Shown here: positions 57,501-64,000 of the stretch, piece by piece | Numbering within the stretch: the first letter of the stretch is position 1 | How the letters are laid out: every line of letters begins with the position of its first letter | Origin: Heligmosomoides polygyrus polygyrus | Taxonomy: Eukaryota; Nematoda; Chromadorea; Rhabditida; Heligmosomidae | Length of the DNA: 64,000 nucleotides | NCBI GenBank assembly: GCA_947396885.1 | Contig: OX377201.1 | Coordinates: 22,421,923-22,485,922 of the forward strand | Reading direction: 5' to 3' | Notes under the pieces: model-generated | The model's database searches: none | What the model was told of the DNA's origin: nothing | The model's input: only the letters and a program-made list of their open reading frames with translations | Program-made: the position numbers and the translations under genes

Positions 57501-60419
57501 CGACTTTTCCAGGCTCTGAAGAAGGCGACAACGCCGAAACTTCAGCCGCAATGAAGGCGTCTAACAATCCTGGCCACGCTAGAGAAACTGCTCGTCTATT
57601 ACAACGTCGATAACTAAGCTTTTCAATGCTAGAAATGCTACTCCTAGCCAATCTCTTCCGAAGATAAATATCTCATTTACTTCAGTAAAGAGGGATTTAT
57701 GGGCCTAGTCGGCATGTCTTGTTTGGCCCCTCATTCTCTTTCCTTGAAATTGTCCCAGAGCTTTTAATACTACAGACGATACGATGGCGGTAATGCGAAC
57801 TCAGAGATTGTGGTGTTGTGTCGCAGGATGCTCGACTTAACTGCCAACCAAGTCTTCCTTCCCTCGCGGTGTCAATGAATCGGTATCATTGATATTGATT
57901 AACATTGGTACTATTGATCGATATTGATAGTGCAGCTGGAAGAGGATTGTCTGAAAGGGATAAGGCACTGGCTTGCTCATTGGCTCGCCACACAAAGTTA
58001 CAGCCTAGGCCAATCTCAGTGGACTTCATGATATCCCACAGAAACAGCATGCATGGCGAATTCCATAAAGAAATCTATTATTGCCCTTCCTTATGTTTTC
58101 TCCCTTTCCATTTGTCGACTTTCATTACTTGTTACAAAACCCATCCAGCGAACGTCATGGAGAAAATATCGAAACGTTTTGAGTAAATGGTCGATTTTCT
58201 TTCCATGCGAGCGGCCATGAAGGTACCGACATATTTTCTTAATTTCTACCTAAAGTGGTCAAATAAAAAGAGTAAATGACAGCGTTAATCAATCCCTTCT
58301 GGGGTGCACCACGCATTCTACTTCAACGGAATATCGCGGAATCGATTTGAGTCAGTTTTTGACCCATTCAATGGCTTGTGGTAGCCAGCCGATGAAAAAG
58401 TGAGCGCCTTATCCTTCCCAGACAAGTCTGGTACCAATTCACCGACCCCAGAGGGTTGCGAAAATTGGTTGGCCTGCGCGAGGAACCTGGTATCGGGTGC
58501 ACGCGACATATGGCTCCTCTTCTGACTGCGATTGGATAAATCAATCGCTGTTGATTGATACGCTGACAATAATTAATCGTTCAATTTTCTTCCCCTGTCG
58601 GAGACACGTCGAGTGAATATTATACCCCGTGATCTCCACTTTCAAATTCCAGATAATGTCGAGCAATTACTTTATTTTAGAAACGATTCAAATCAGTTTC
58701 ATTAAGCCTCAAGTGGCTGGTATCGAGGTTGTGAGCTGTCATAACGATGTTTTGTTGCGATCAAAACTTCTAGCGCCAGGCGGGACTCGAACCCGCACCT
58801 CCCTCTAACCGGGCGGGAATGCTCTACGCCATTACACCACCGGCGCCGTTTGATCGAACGCAACATCCACACCTCGTGGGACCGATCAGCACTCACCCGT
58901 ATCCGGGATGAGCTGGCCGCTGATATCAGCATGGGACCAGTTAAGCTGATGGTCTTGATAGAAACGATTCAAATCAGTTTCATTAAGCCTCAAGTGGCTG
59001 GTATCGAGGTTGTGAGCTGAGGTGTAATGGCGTAGAGCATTCCCGCCCGGTTAGAGGGAGGTGCGGGTTCGAGTCCCGCCTGGCGCTAGAAGCTTTGATC
59101 GCAACAAAACATCCTTATTACTTTATTTTAATCTATTATCTTTAATTGTCTTTTTTTAATGGTGAGGGCCTTCACCTGGCACCAAGATGACGAATACCGC
59201 CATTATTCAAGCCATTTGAGATGCGCCACGCAGTCGTTATTGCTGGAGAATTTGTATGCTGTTTGGAGACGTATTTCGCCTATGGAAATGACATGCGGCA
59301 GAAAACCGAGACGAAAAAGTCAGTGTTTATCTCCCAAAAAGACGTTTGGAACGAATTTACTGATCCCGAAGAAGTACAAGAGCTGAATGGACTGGGGGGG
59401 GGGGAAGGACTCGAACCAAAAACCTCGACCATAGGTCCACGCAGGAATCGACGTCTCCTGCCCATCGACACTGCGATAGGAATGAATTTTCCTGATAAAT
59501 TGCTTGCTGTCAACGGCAGTGAGACTATCCATATGCGGAGAGCAGGGATTCATTTGTAATTCTATTCACAGCGACGTCCTTAAATTAAGTGGAAAATCGT
59601 CATGAACCGCGAGCTCACCCGGAAATCGCCTTGATGTTGATCACGTTGTCACTGTCGAGAGCAGGCAGGGTGTCACCGATCGCTCCGAAGTCGGACACAG
59701 CACGTTGCCGACGGTTGGCAGCTCGTCGGGGTGGTGGTGGCGTGCGAGACATACCTGAACGACGCTCCAAGGTTAGTGGCTGGGACCGCTTCAAGGTCTT
59801 CGTGAATCTTCACGATGTTGCCATGCAAGGAATCGACGAAGCAAAGATGACACCTTTCTGAGTGGTCGTCTGCAGCGTGAGCAGTCCCGAAGATCCAGGT
59901 GTGCCCGTTTTCTTCGTGTTGTCACCACTACGTTGTGCTACAATCACGACAGACATAGAAAGGGTGCAAATCTCATCACATCACATTACAGGAGTGAAGG
60001 AGCAGCGGTTCGACAGCCTTACGAACCCATGCGAATAGGGCACCACTGACAGAGGGGTGGTGAAGCTTATTCACAACGAAGTAACCCACCTTTCTCGTGA
60101 CGAACCACTCCGTCAAGCCTGGCAATCTCCATGCACACTGTGTCACCACATTGCTTCACGAGTTCAACAGCACGGTGTCGATCTCCACCTTCCAGCGAAT
60201 TGCCATCGATGCCTAACAGACGGTCACCGACGCACAACCCCTGAAGTGGAGTCACTTCGTCTGGGCGTGTGGAAGCCGACAAAGAGTACAACTAACCGCT
60301 CGCATTCCAGCTCCATTCTCAGCCACGGACTTCACATAGACACCCTTCACACCGTTGAGGTTCCCGTCCACCAGGGTCAAACCAAGGCCAGCCGATTTCT
60401 CCTTAAAAGACGTAGTGCA
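54428..60419 (-). CDS. Multi-PDZ scaffold-type gene, 3' portion
   Basis: Eleven exons on -: 60297-60419, 60090-60260, 59854-59937, 59619-59754, 57180-57294, 57015-57085, 56873-56948, 56681-56818, 56466-56622, 56310-56390, 54428-54564. They give about 430 residues with three PDZ domains, an acidic/proline linker after the first, and a TAG stop 4 residues after the last PDZ. All joins keep phase except exons 1-2 of the list. PDZ proteins assemble membrane or junction complexes by binding C-terminal peptides (established knowledge). The upstream part is outside the readable region, beyond an RTE insertion. MUPP1/PATJ-, PAR-3- or GRIP-type identity cannot be decided here. Confidence 0.75.
54640..54790. 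repeat. AT-rich TTCGAAT-type satellite-like patch
   Basis: Repeated AATTCGAATACATTCG and related TTCGAATR units in both orientations. Intronic to the PDZ gene. The period is irregular. Confidence 0.6.
54895..55100. mobile_element. Foldback MITE with TTCATCAACG ends
   Basis: GGATTCATCAACGACTTA at the left is echoed by ACGTTGATGAGTC at the right, with weaker inner pairing (GCAGTTTAACAG against CTGTTAAATG). Related to the element at 42861-42987. Confidence 0.45.
55138..55605. mobile_element. Head-to-head pair of SINE family B copies
   Basis: A - copy (55138 to about 55312) and a + copy (about 55318-55605) meet at their tRNA-like heads near 55315. Both share TTCCCAGAC, the GGTACCAGAC-type motif and the GCATTCTATTTC or GAAATAGAATGC tail block, in opposite directions. 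The + copy keeps GGTTTGAATTTCC as its B-box. It lies in a PDZ-gene intron. Confidence 0.7.
55991..56207. mobile_element. Family A element with inverted tRNA-like ends
   Basis: Left end GGATCAAAACTTTTGCGCC followed by GGGACTCGAACCCG (- tRNA T-arm). Right end is a + tRNA-like unit with GATGGTGTAGC, GGGTTCGAGTCCCGG and CTGGCGC, then GTTTTGATCACAACAAAAC. The ends are inverted copies. The body (GGTGAGTGCTGGTAAGCTG) corresponds to that of the other family A copies. Intronic to the PDZ gene. Confidence 0.65.
56310..56390 (-). CDS. Exon: first half of PDZ 3
   Basis: Between CTTTTCCAG and GTGAGC, phase 1 on both sides. Encodes [20 protein letters not shown] and NSAAAMEG, the carboxylate-binding loop and strand B-C region of a PDZ domain (GLSL in place of GLGF). 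Confidence 0.8.
56466..56948 (-). CDS. Three exons: acidic linker and PDZ 2
   Basis: Exon 56873-56948 encodes [20 protein letters not shown], an acidic stretch. Exon 56681-56818 encodes [19 protein letters not shown], then IQVGDALVY. Exon 56466-56622 encodes [20 protein letters not shown] and [13 protein letters not shown]. Introns of 54 and 58 bp are GT-AG and phase 0. Joined, they make a complete PDZ with SLGV as the binding loop and GDALVYVNGE as the conserved core. Read without splicing, each exon hits stops soon after the donor. Confidence 0.85.
57015..57294 (-). CDS. Two linker exons, acidic and SP-containing
   Basis: Exon 57180-57294 (after TTCTTGCAG) encodes [20 protein letters not shown] and [11 protein letters not shown]; exon 57015-57085 encodes [20 protein letters not shown]. 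Phases 2, 0 and 2 agree with both neighbours. No domain; low-complexity acidic region between PDZ 1 and PDZ 2. Confidence 0.75.
57310..57820. other. PDZ-gene intron without clear content
   Basis: A + frame at 57401-57613 spans GCTCTGAAGAAGGCGACAAC, a wording common in nematode retroelement 3' regions. Nothing more could be supported. Confidence 0.3.
57822..58085 (+). mobile_element. SINE family B, degenerate copy
   Basis: CCAACCAAGTCTTCC, GGTGTCAATGAATCGG, CTGGCTTGCTCATTGGCTCG and ACAGCATGCATGGCG follow the family order. An internal TATTGAT expansion separates the halves. Confidence 0.6.
58285..58512 (-). mobile_element. SINE family B copy
   Basis: In reverse: TATCCTTCCCAGACAAGTCT, GGTACCAATTCACCGACCCC and, at the tail side, CACGCATTCTACTTC. 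The head at the right contains GGTATCGGGTGCACGCGAC, as in the other copies. Confidence 0.7.
58746..59113. mobile_element. Family A element with two outward tRNA-like ends
   Basis: Left end GATGTTTTGTTGCGATCAAA leads to a - tRNA-like unit (58772-58846: GGGACTCGAACCCGC and a GGCGCCGG acceptor-like end). The right end is a + tRNA-like unit (59021-59092: GTGTAATGGCG, GGTTCGAGTCCCGC) ending GATCGCAACAAAACATC. The terminal 95-100 bp are near-perfect inverted copies. A 60-bp segment including CAAGTGGCTGGTATCGAGG occurs at 58679-58738 and again at 58960-59019, so part is also directly repeated. Confidence 0.7.
59380..59490 (-). mobile_element. tRNA-like SINE head
   Basis: On -: TATCGCAGTGTCGATGGGC (A-box-like) and TTTTTGGTTCGAGTCCTTCC (B-box), followed by an 11-C run. 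It resembles the head of family B. The body is not recognisable. It lies in the intron between the fourth and fifth PDZ-gene exons. Confidence 0.45.
59619..59937 (-). CDS. Two linker exons, basic and TP-rich
   Basis: Exon 59854-59937 (after ATTGTAG) encodes [20 protein letters not shown]. Exon 59619-59754 (after CGTTCAG) encodes [16 protein letters not shown], then [15 protein letters not shown]. Both are phase 1 on entry; the second leaves in phase 2, matching 57294. The PPPP and basic run could be a short binding or localisation segment (inference). Confidence 0.7.
60090..60419 (-). CDS. Two exons: PDZ 1
   Basis: Exon 60297-60419 (after ATCTTCCAG) encodes [19 protein letters not shown] and [13 protein letters not shown]. 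Exon 60090-60260 encodes [20 protein letters not shown] and [18 protein letters not shown]. Together they form a PDZ with a GLGL binding loop. The join is faulty as read: the gap between donor GTTAGT and acceptor CCCAG is only 36 nt and the phases (0 then 1) do not match. A sequence error, a damaged allele or an unseen splice choice may be responsible. Confidence 0.7.
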
Positions 60420-60822
60420 CTGGAAGATTTTGAAAAGTACAAATAGCGCTCGTGTTGGCGCGGTTTATTGTCGATTAAAACAATCAGGGCAACAATTTAA
60501 AGATTAGCTACGGCAGTAGTCCAAGAATAGGCTGTCTGAGAATATAGATGCTTTTGGAACTGAACTCTAAATCCGATTCTCTTTTCTTTGCAGATCGTCC
60601 CGAGTGCCCGAGTTTTTTGATTTACGGAGCTAGTTCATGCCTCCGATGTCTAACTTACGTTGAAACGCTCCTATACATCACATTCTACTAACATTTTCAT
60701 TCTGTCACCTATTAGACCTGCGTTGTGTTGTTCTCTGGATAGATTTTTGGTTCTTATAGAGGTTGTCGGGTCTCCAGCATGAAGCCCATTTAGCAGACCT
60801 ATGCCGGAACAACTCCACGGAT

Positions 60823-60872
60823 CTCCCTCGATAGAGAGCCTTCGGGCTCTCTTGTTAAGAGGGATCTCGGGC
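60823..60872 (+). promoter_or_regulatory. UUCG-capped RNA hairpin in RTE leader
   Basis: AGAGAGCC and GGCTCTCT pair perfectly around TTCG (about 60834-60853). An outer stem, GATC.CCTC with GAGGGATC, encloses it with a small internal loop. UUCG tetraloops are exceptionally stable in RNA. A structural or ribozyme-related role at the 5' end of the element is only inferred; I see no hammerhead or HDV core. Confidence 0.4.
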
Positions 60873-61238
60873 CGCTTGTCGCAGGGCCACGTGGCGCGTC
60901 CCCGGGTGGTGGATAGGGGAATTAAACGCGAACCAAATGCGACCGTGTACTGCCCAGAGACGCAGGTGGGATGCAGGGGATGGACTCCTTGCTCCTGCTG
61001 TGTCGGGTCGACGCGTTCCTTGTGCGTGGGAGCGGCATGTTCGTGCACAGTGTGCGCGGATGTGTCCGTGACTGTGCGGATTGTAACTGTGTCGGCTCGG
61101 CCAAAAGCTTGCACTCGGTAGACTGGGAGTACATGTAAGGCGATTCGAGGCCGCCTTAAGTCTCGCCCCGTCCCTTCGGGCAGTCTGGCTGGCTGCCCGG
61201 AGTACCCCGCCCGCACGACAGAGCCCGACTAGCTACCC

Positions 61239-63509
61239 GTGTGTATTCAAGTCAAAAACAGCAGCACTAAAGGGCCTCATTCCCCTGACCCCGAAAGAGC
61301 CCCCATGTCTGCAGCGATGGGAAGGACGAGTACGGAGAGGCTGCTAAAATCTCAGGGCCTAACCAGGCTGCGCAAACTGAGAAGGACTAGGATGACGATC
61401 TGTACTTACAACGCCCGCACGCTTGCATCGGAAGCATCCGTCGAGGACCTGATGATGCAAGCCAGGAAGATCAAGTACGACGTCATCGGACTGACCGAGA
61501 CGAGAAGACACCACCCCCTACACGCCGCCTACGACTCCGGAGAAGAACTGTTCCTCGGAACATGCGACAGCAGGGGAGTAGGCGGCGTTGGTGTCCTCGT
61601 CAACACGCACTTGGCCATGAACATCGATTCGTACGAGTCTCTGACAAGCCGAATCGGACGTCTGCGACTGAAGCGATGTGGCTCCGTGCCAGCCTTGACT
61701 GTGTTCGTCGCGTATGCCCCAACATCCGACTACGACGACGAAGACGTCGAGGCCTTCTACGTGGAGCTGGAGAAGTTCTATAAGGAAGATCACACCTTCT
61801 ACAAGGTGATCGTCGGCGACTTCAACGCCAAGATCGGGCCACGAAGGTCGCCGGAAGAACTTCACATCGGAACCCACGGTTTGGAGTGGAACGAGCAAGG
61901 TGAAAGGCTGTCTGAGTTTATCATGTCGACCAAGACCATCCATGGAAACTCGCAGTTCCAGAAGCCTCCCTCCCTACGATGGACCTGGGAATCCCCCGGT
62001 GGCCAGTTCCAGAACGAGATCGACCACATCATCTTCAATCGCAAGTATTGCCTGACCGATGTCTCCGTTGTCCCCAAGTTCTACACGGGATCGGACCACC
62101 GCCTCCTTCGCGCGAGGTTCCGCTTTTCGCGTCAAGGAGAGAAGGCCGCGAAGTTCAAGAAGAGGAATCCCAGAACGACCATCAACTGGGATCTCTACAC
62201 CTCTCTTGTCGGCCTTTGGGAAGATGCCGTCATGGACAACGTCGACGAGGAATACGATCGCTTCGTGCACCATCTCCACGATAGTGCTAAGGGAGCCGAG
62301 AGCTTGAAGACCACCAAGAGACGCCTGTCTCCGGAAACTCTCGAGCTGATACGCCAGCGTGGAGCAGCACGAGCGTCAGGCAACTACCAACTGACGTCCG
62401 AGCTTGCAAAGCTATGCAGAGCGGCGATAAAGGAAGATCTCAAAGAGAGAAGGGCGGAAGTGTTGGCTGAAGCAGCAGAGGCAGGGCTGAGCATCCGCAA
62501 TGCCCGCCGGAACTTCGCCAACTTCAAGACCAAGATGACCGCTCTCCGACGTCCTGACGGAACCATCACCTCTTCCAGAAGGACCATGGAGAAAGTCATC
62601 CACGACTTATACTCCGATCTCTTCGATAGCCACGTCCACCTGCCCCCATGCCATCTTCCGCAGAATGGATACGTCGTCCCCTCTGTTCTCCCTTCCGAGA
62701 TCCGACACGCCATCTCGTCGGTGAAGAAACGTACAGCACCCGGTTCTGACAGGATCAGAGCTGAACACCTGAAGAACCTCCCGCCAGCGCTCATCAACAC
62801 CTTGGCGCGGCTCTTCACACGCTACCTGTCCGAATGCAAGGTTCCATCTCAGTGGAAGACCAGCAAGACCGTTTTGCTGTACAAGAAGGGAGACGTGCAC
62901 GACGTTGGCAACTATCGCCCGATCTGCCTGTTGTCCGTAGTCTACAAGCTGTTCACTCGAGTCATCCTGAATAGGATTAGTAGAACGCTGGACGAAGGAC
63001 AGCCATGCGAACAAGCAGGATTTCGGAGAGGATTCAGCACGATCGACCACATACACACCATCACGAAGCTCATCGAAGTGTCGCGAGAGTACAAGCTGCC
63101 GCTGTGCCTTACGTTCATCGACCTGAAGAAGGCATTCGACTCCGTCGAGACTGAAGCGGTCATGGAAGCTCTGCTCACCCAGGGCGTTCCTACTCAGTAC
63201 ATCAGGGTCCTTCGAGAGCTGTACAGTGGATTCACGACCAAGATCTCACCATTCTACAACGACGTCGTCATTGACGTGAAGAGAGGGGTTCGACAAGGGG
63301 ATACCATATCCCCGAAGCTCTTCAGCGCCACCCTCGAAAACGTCATGCGCGAACTAGAATGGGAAGACATGGGAGTGAAGGTCGACGGCCGGCAACTGCA
63401 CCATCTTCGCTTCGCTGACGACATCGTGCTCATAACACCGAGCATCAGTCAAGCTGAACGAATGCTGGCCGACTTCGATCGGTATGTGGAAGCGTTGGAC
63501 TGCAGCTGA
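61239..63509 (+). CDS. RTE polyprotein: AP endonuclease and reverse transcriptase
   Basis: The 756-codon frame starts at 61239; a more typical start may be ATG at 61305. The endonuclease has [19 protein letters not shown] (catalytic Glu), [24 protein letters not shown] (Asp/Asn) and [12 protein letters not shown] (terminal His). The reverse transcriptase has [78 protein letters not shown] and RFADDIVLI (catalytic Asp pair). The frame ends at a TGA at 63507, caused by a 1-nt frameshift rather than a natural end, because the C-terminal region goes on in frame +2. Confidence 0.93.
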   Translation: MCIQVKNSSTKGPHSPDPERAPMSAAMGRTSTERLLKSQGLTRLRKLRRTRMTICTYNARTLASEASVEDLMMQARKIKYDVIGLTETRRHHPLHAAYDSGEELFLGTCDSRGVGGVGVLVNTHLAMNIDSYESLTSRIGRLRLKRCGSVPALTVFVAYAPTSDYDDEDVEAFYVELEKFYKEDHTFYKVIVGDFNAKIGPRRSPEELHIGTHGLEWNEQGERLSEFIMSTKTIHGNSQFQKPPSLRWTWESPGGQFQNEIDHIIFNRKYCLTDVSVVPKFYTGSDHRLLRARFRFSRQGEKAAKFKKRNPRTTINWDLYTSLVGLWEDAVMDNVDEEYDRFVHHLHDSAKGAESLKTTKRRLSPETLELIRQRGAARASGNYQLTSELAKLCRAAIKEDLKERRAEVLAEAAEAGLSIRNARRNFANFKTKMTALRRPDGTITSSRRTMEKVIHDLYSDLFDSHVHLPPCHLPQNGYVVPSVLPSEIRHAISSVKKRTAPGSDRIRAEHLKNLPPALINTLARLFTRYLSECKVPSQWKTSKTVLLYKKGDVHDVGNYRPICLLSVVYKLFTRVILNRISRTLDEGQPCEQAGFRRGFSTIDHIHTITKLIEVSREYKLPLCLTFIDLKKAFDSVETEAVMEALLTQGVPTQYIRVLRELYSGFTTKISPFYNDVVIDVKRGVRQGDTISPKLFSATLENVMRELEWEDMGVKVDGRQLHHLRFADDIVLITPSISQAERMLADFDRYVEALDCS

Positions 63510-64000
63510 ATCTTACGAAGACGATGTTCATGAGGAACGGATGGGTTTCTGATGCCCCATTCTCGCTCAACGGAACGAACATCTCCGAATGCTCCAGCTA
63601 TGTGTATCTGGGTCGCGAAGTCAACATGGCCAACGACCTAGCACAAGAGCTGAGCAGGAGGAAACGAGCGGCTTGGGGAGCTTTCAAGAGCGTCGAGGAA
63701 GTCGTGAAGAAAACGAAGAACGTCCGACTCCGTGCCCACCTATTCGACTCCACTGTTCTTCCTGCCCTAACATACGCCTCAGAGACCTGGGTTATACGAA
63801 AGCAGGATGAACACGCGATCAGCGTCGCGCAGCGTGGAATCGAGAGGACGATGCTCGGAGTGACACGACTCACGCAAGTGAGAGAAGGCCTCCGGAGTTC
63901 CGAGCTTCGCCGACGTTCGAAGATCAGAGACGCTGTCGCATGGGCCAAGTCGTCGAAAATTAGGTGGGCCGGCCACGTAATGCGATTCGCAGACACCCGC
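63500..64000 (+). pseudogene. RTE C-terminal domain after frameshift
   Basis: Read from 63500 the frame is open to the window end: [73 protein letters not shown]. These are the usual blocks of the region after the RT palm in RTE proteins. The likely lesion is loss of one G around 63495 (GCGTTGGACTG for GCGTGTGGACTG). No other break was found in the part visible, so the copy is young. Confidence 0.88.

Larger units (their letters stand above)
60720..64000 (+). mobile_element. RTE-type non-LTR retrotransposon, runs off window
   Basis: A long + coding region for endonuclease and reverse transcriptase follows about 0.5 kb of GC-rich leader, all upstream of the first visible PDZ exon and in opposite orientation to that gene. 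The exact 5' border is not certain (60.70-60.80 kb); sequence before 60.6 kb is AT-rich and host-like. The leader holds a stable UUCG-loop hairpin. The 3' end lies beyond 64,000. RTE elements copy themselves by target-primed reverse transcription (established knowledge). Confidence 0.85.

Noticed and set aside
60671..61216. 181-codon - strand frame upstream of the RTE ORF
   Set aside because: It is the antisense of the GC-rich RTE leader and has no recognisable domain or splice signals tying it to the PDZ gene.

Overview
The window looks like nuclear DNA of a parasitic strongylid nematode, most likely a hookworm (Ancylostoma-like). This is inferred from short GT-AG introns with TTTCAG-type 3' splice sites inside two large split genes, and from the very high load of mariner, Tc1-type and RTE elements. 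There is no bacterial-style operon, rRNA, CRISPR or convincing canonical tRNA gene. Species-level assignment would need a database search.

Two host genes converge on the middle of the right half. On the + strand (about 10.4-45.3 kb) up to 18 exons are readable. They encode a protein with a C2H2-like N-terminal part, a 15-residue minisatellite repeat, arginine/serine- and proline-rich segments, and an 18-residue TP/YG-rich repeat resembling the CTR of elongation factor SPT5. Splice phase is consistent across most joins but fails at exon 8-9 and exon 13-14, so the model may lack an exon or join two duplicated units. On the - strand (60.4 down to 54.4 kb) eleven exons encode a scaffold-type protein with three PDZ domains; its 5' end lies beyond an RTE insertion.

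Everything else is repeats. Recognisable mariner or Tc1-type DNA transposons lie at 21.2, 30.8, 34.2, 43.2, 45.2, 46.7 and 49.7 kb. All are damaged; the 49.7 kb copy needs only one nonsense codon explained to be full length. An RTE-type non-LTR retrotransposon starts near 60.7 kb and runs off the right end. At least two tRNA-derived families are dispersed. One is a SINE with target-site duplications; the other often carries two outward-facing tRNA-like ends. Many foldback elements, hairpins and GC-rich MITE-like units fill the introns.

Layout: 0-10 kb repeat-rich intergenic DNA (691-bp tandem array, large inverted duplication, palindromes); 10.4-18 kb 5' half of the + gene with a GC-rich foldback cluster in one intron; 18-42 kb swollen introns; 42-45.3 kb 3' exons; 45.3-54.4 kb transposon graveyard between the convergent genes; 54.4-60.4 kb PDZ gene; 60.7-64 kb RTE. 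The most unusual points are two unrelated Tc1/mariner-superfamily elements rebuilt as inverted copies of their own 3' ends, a mariner whose antisense strand supplies the end and stop codon of the + gene, and tRNA-ended inverted elements, one cleanly inserted in that mariner with a 12-bp duplication.
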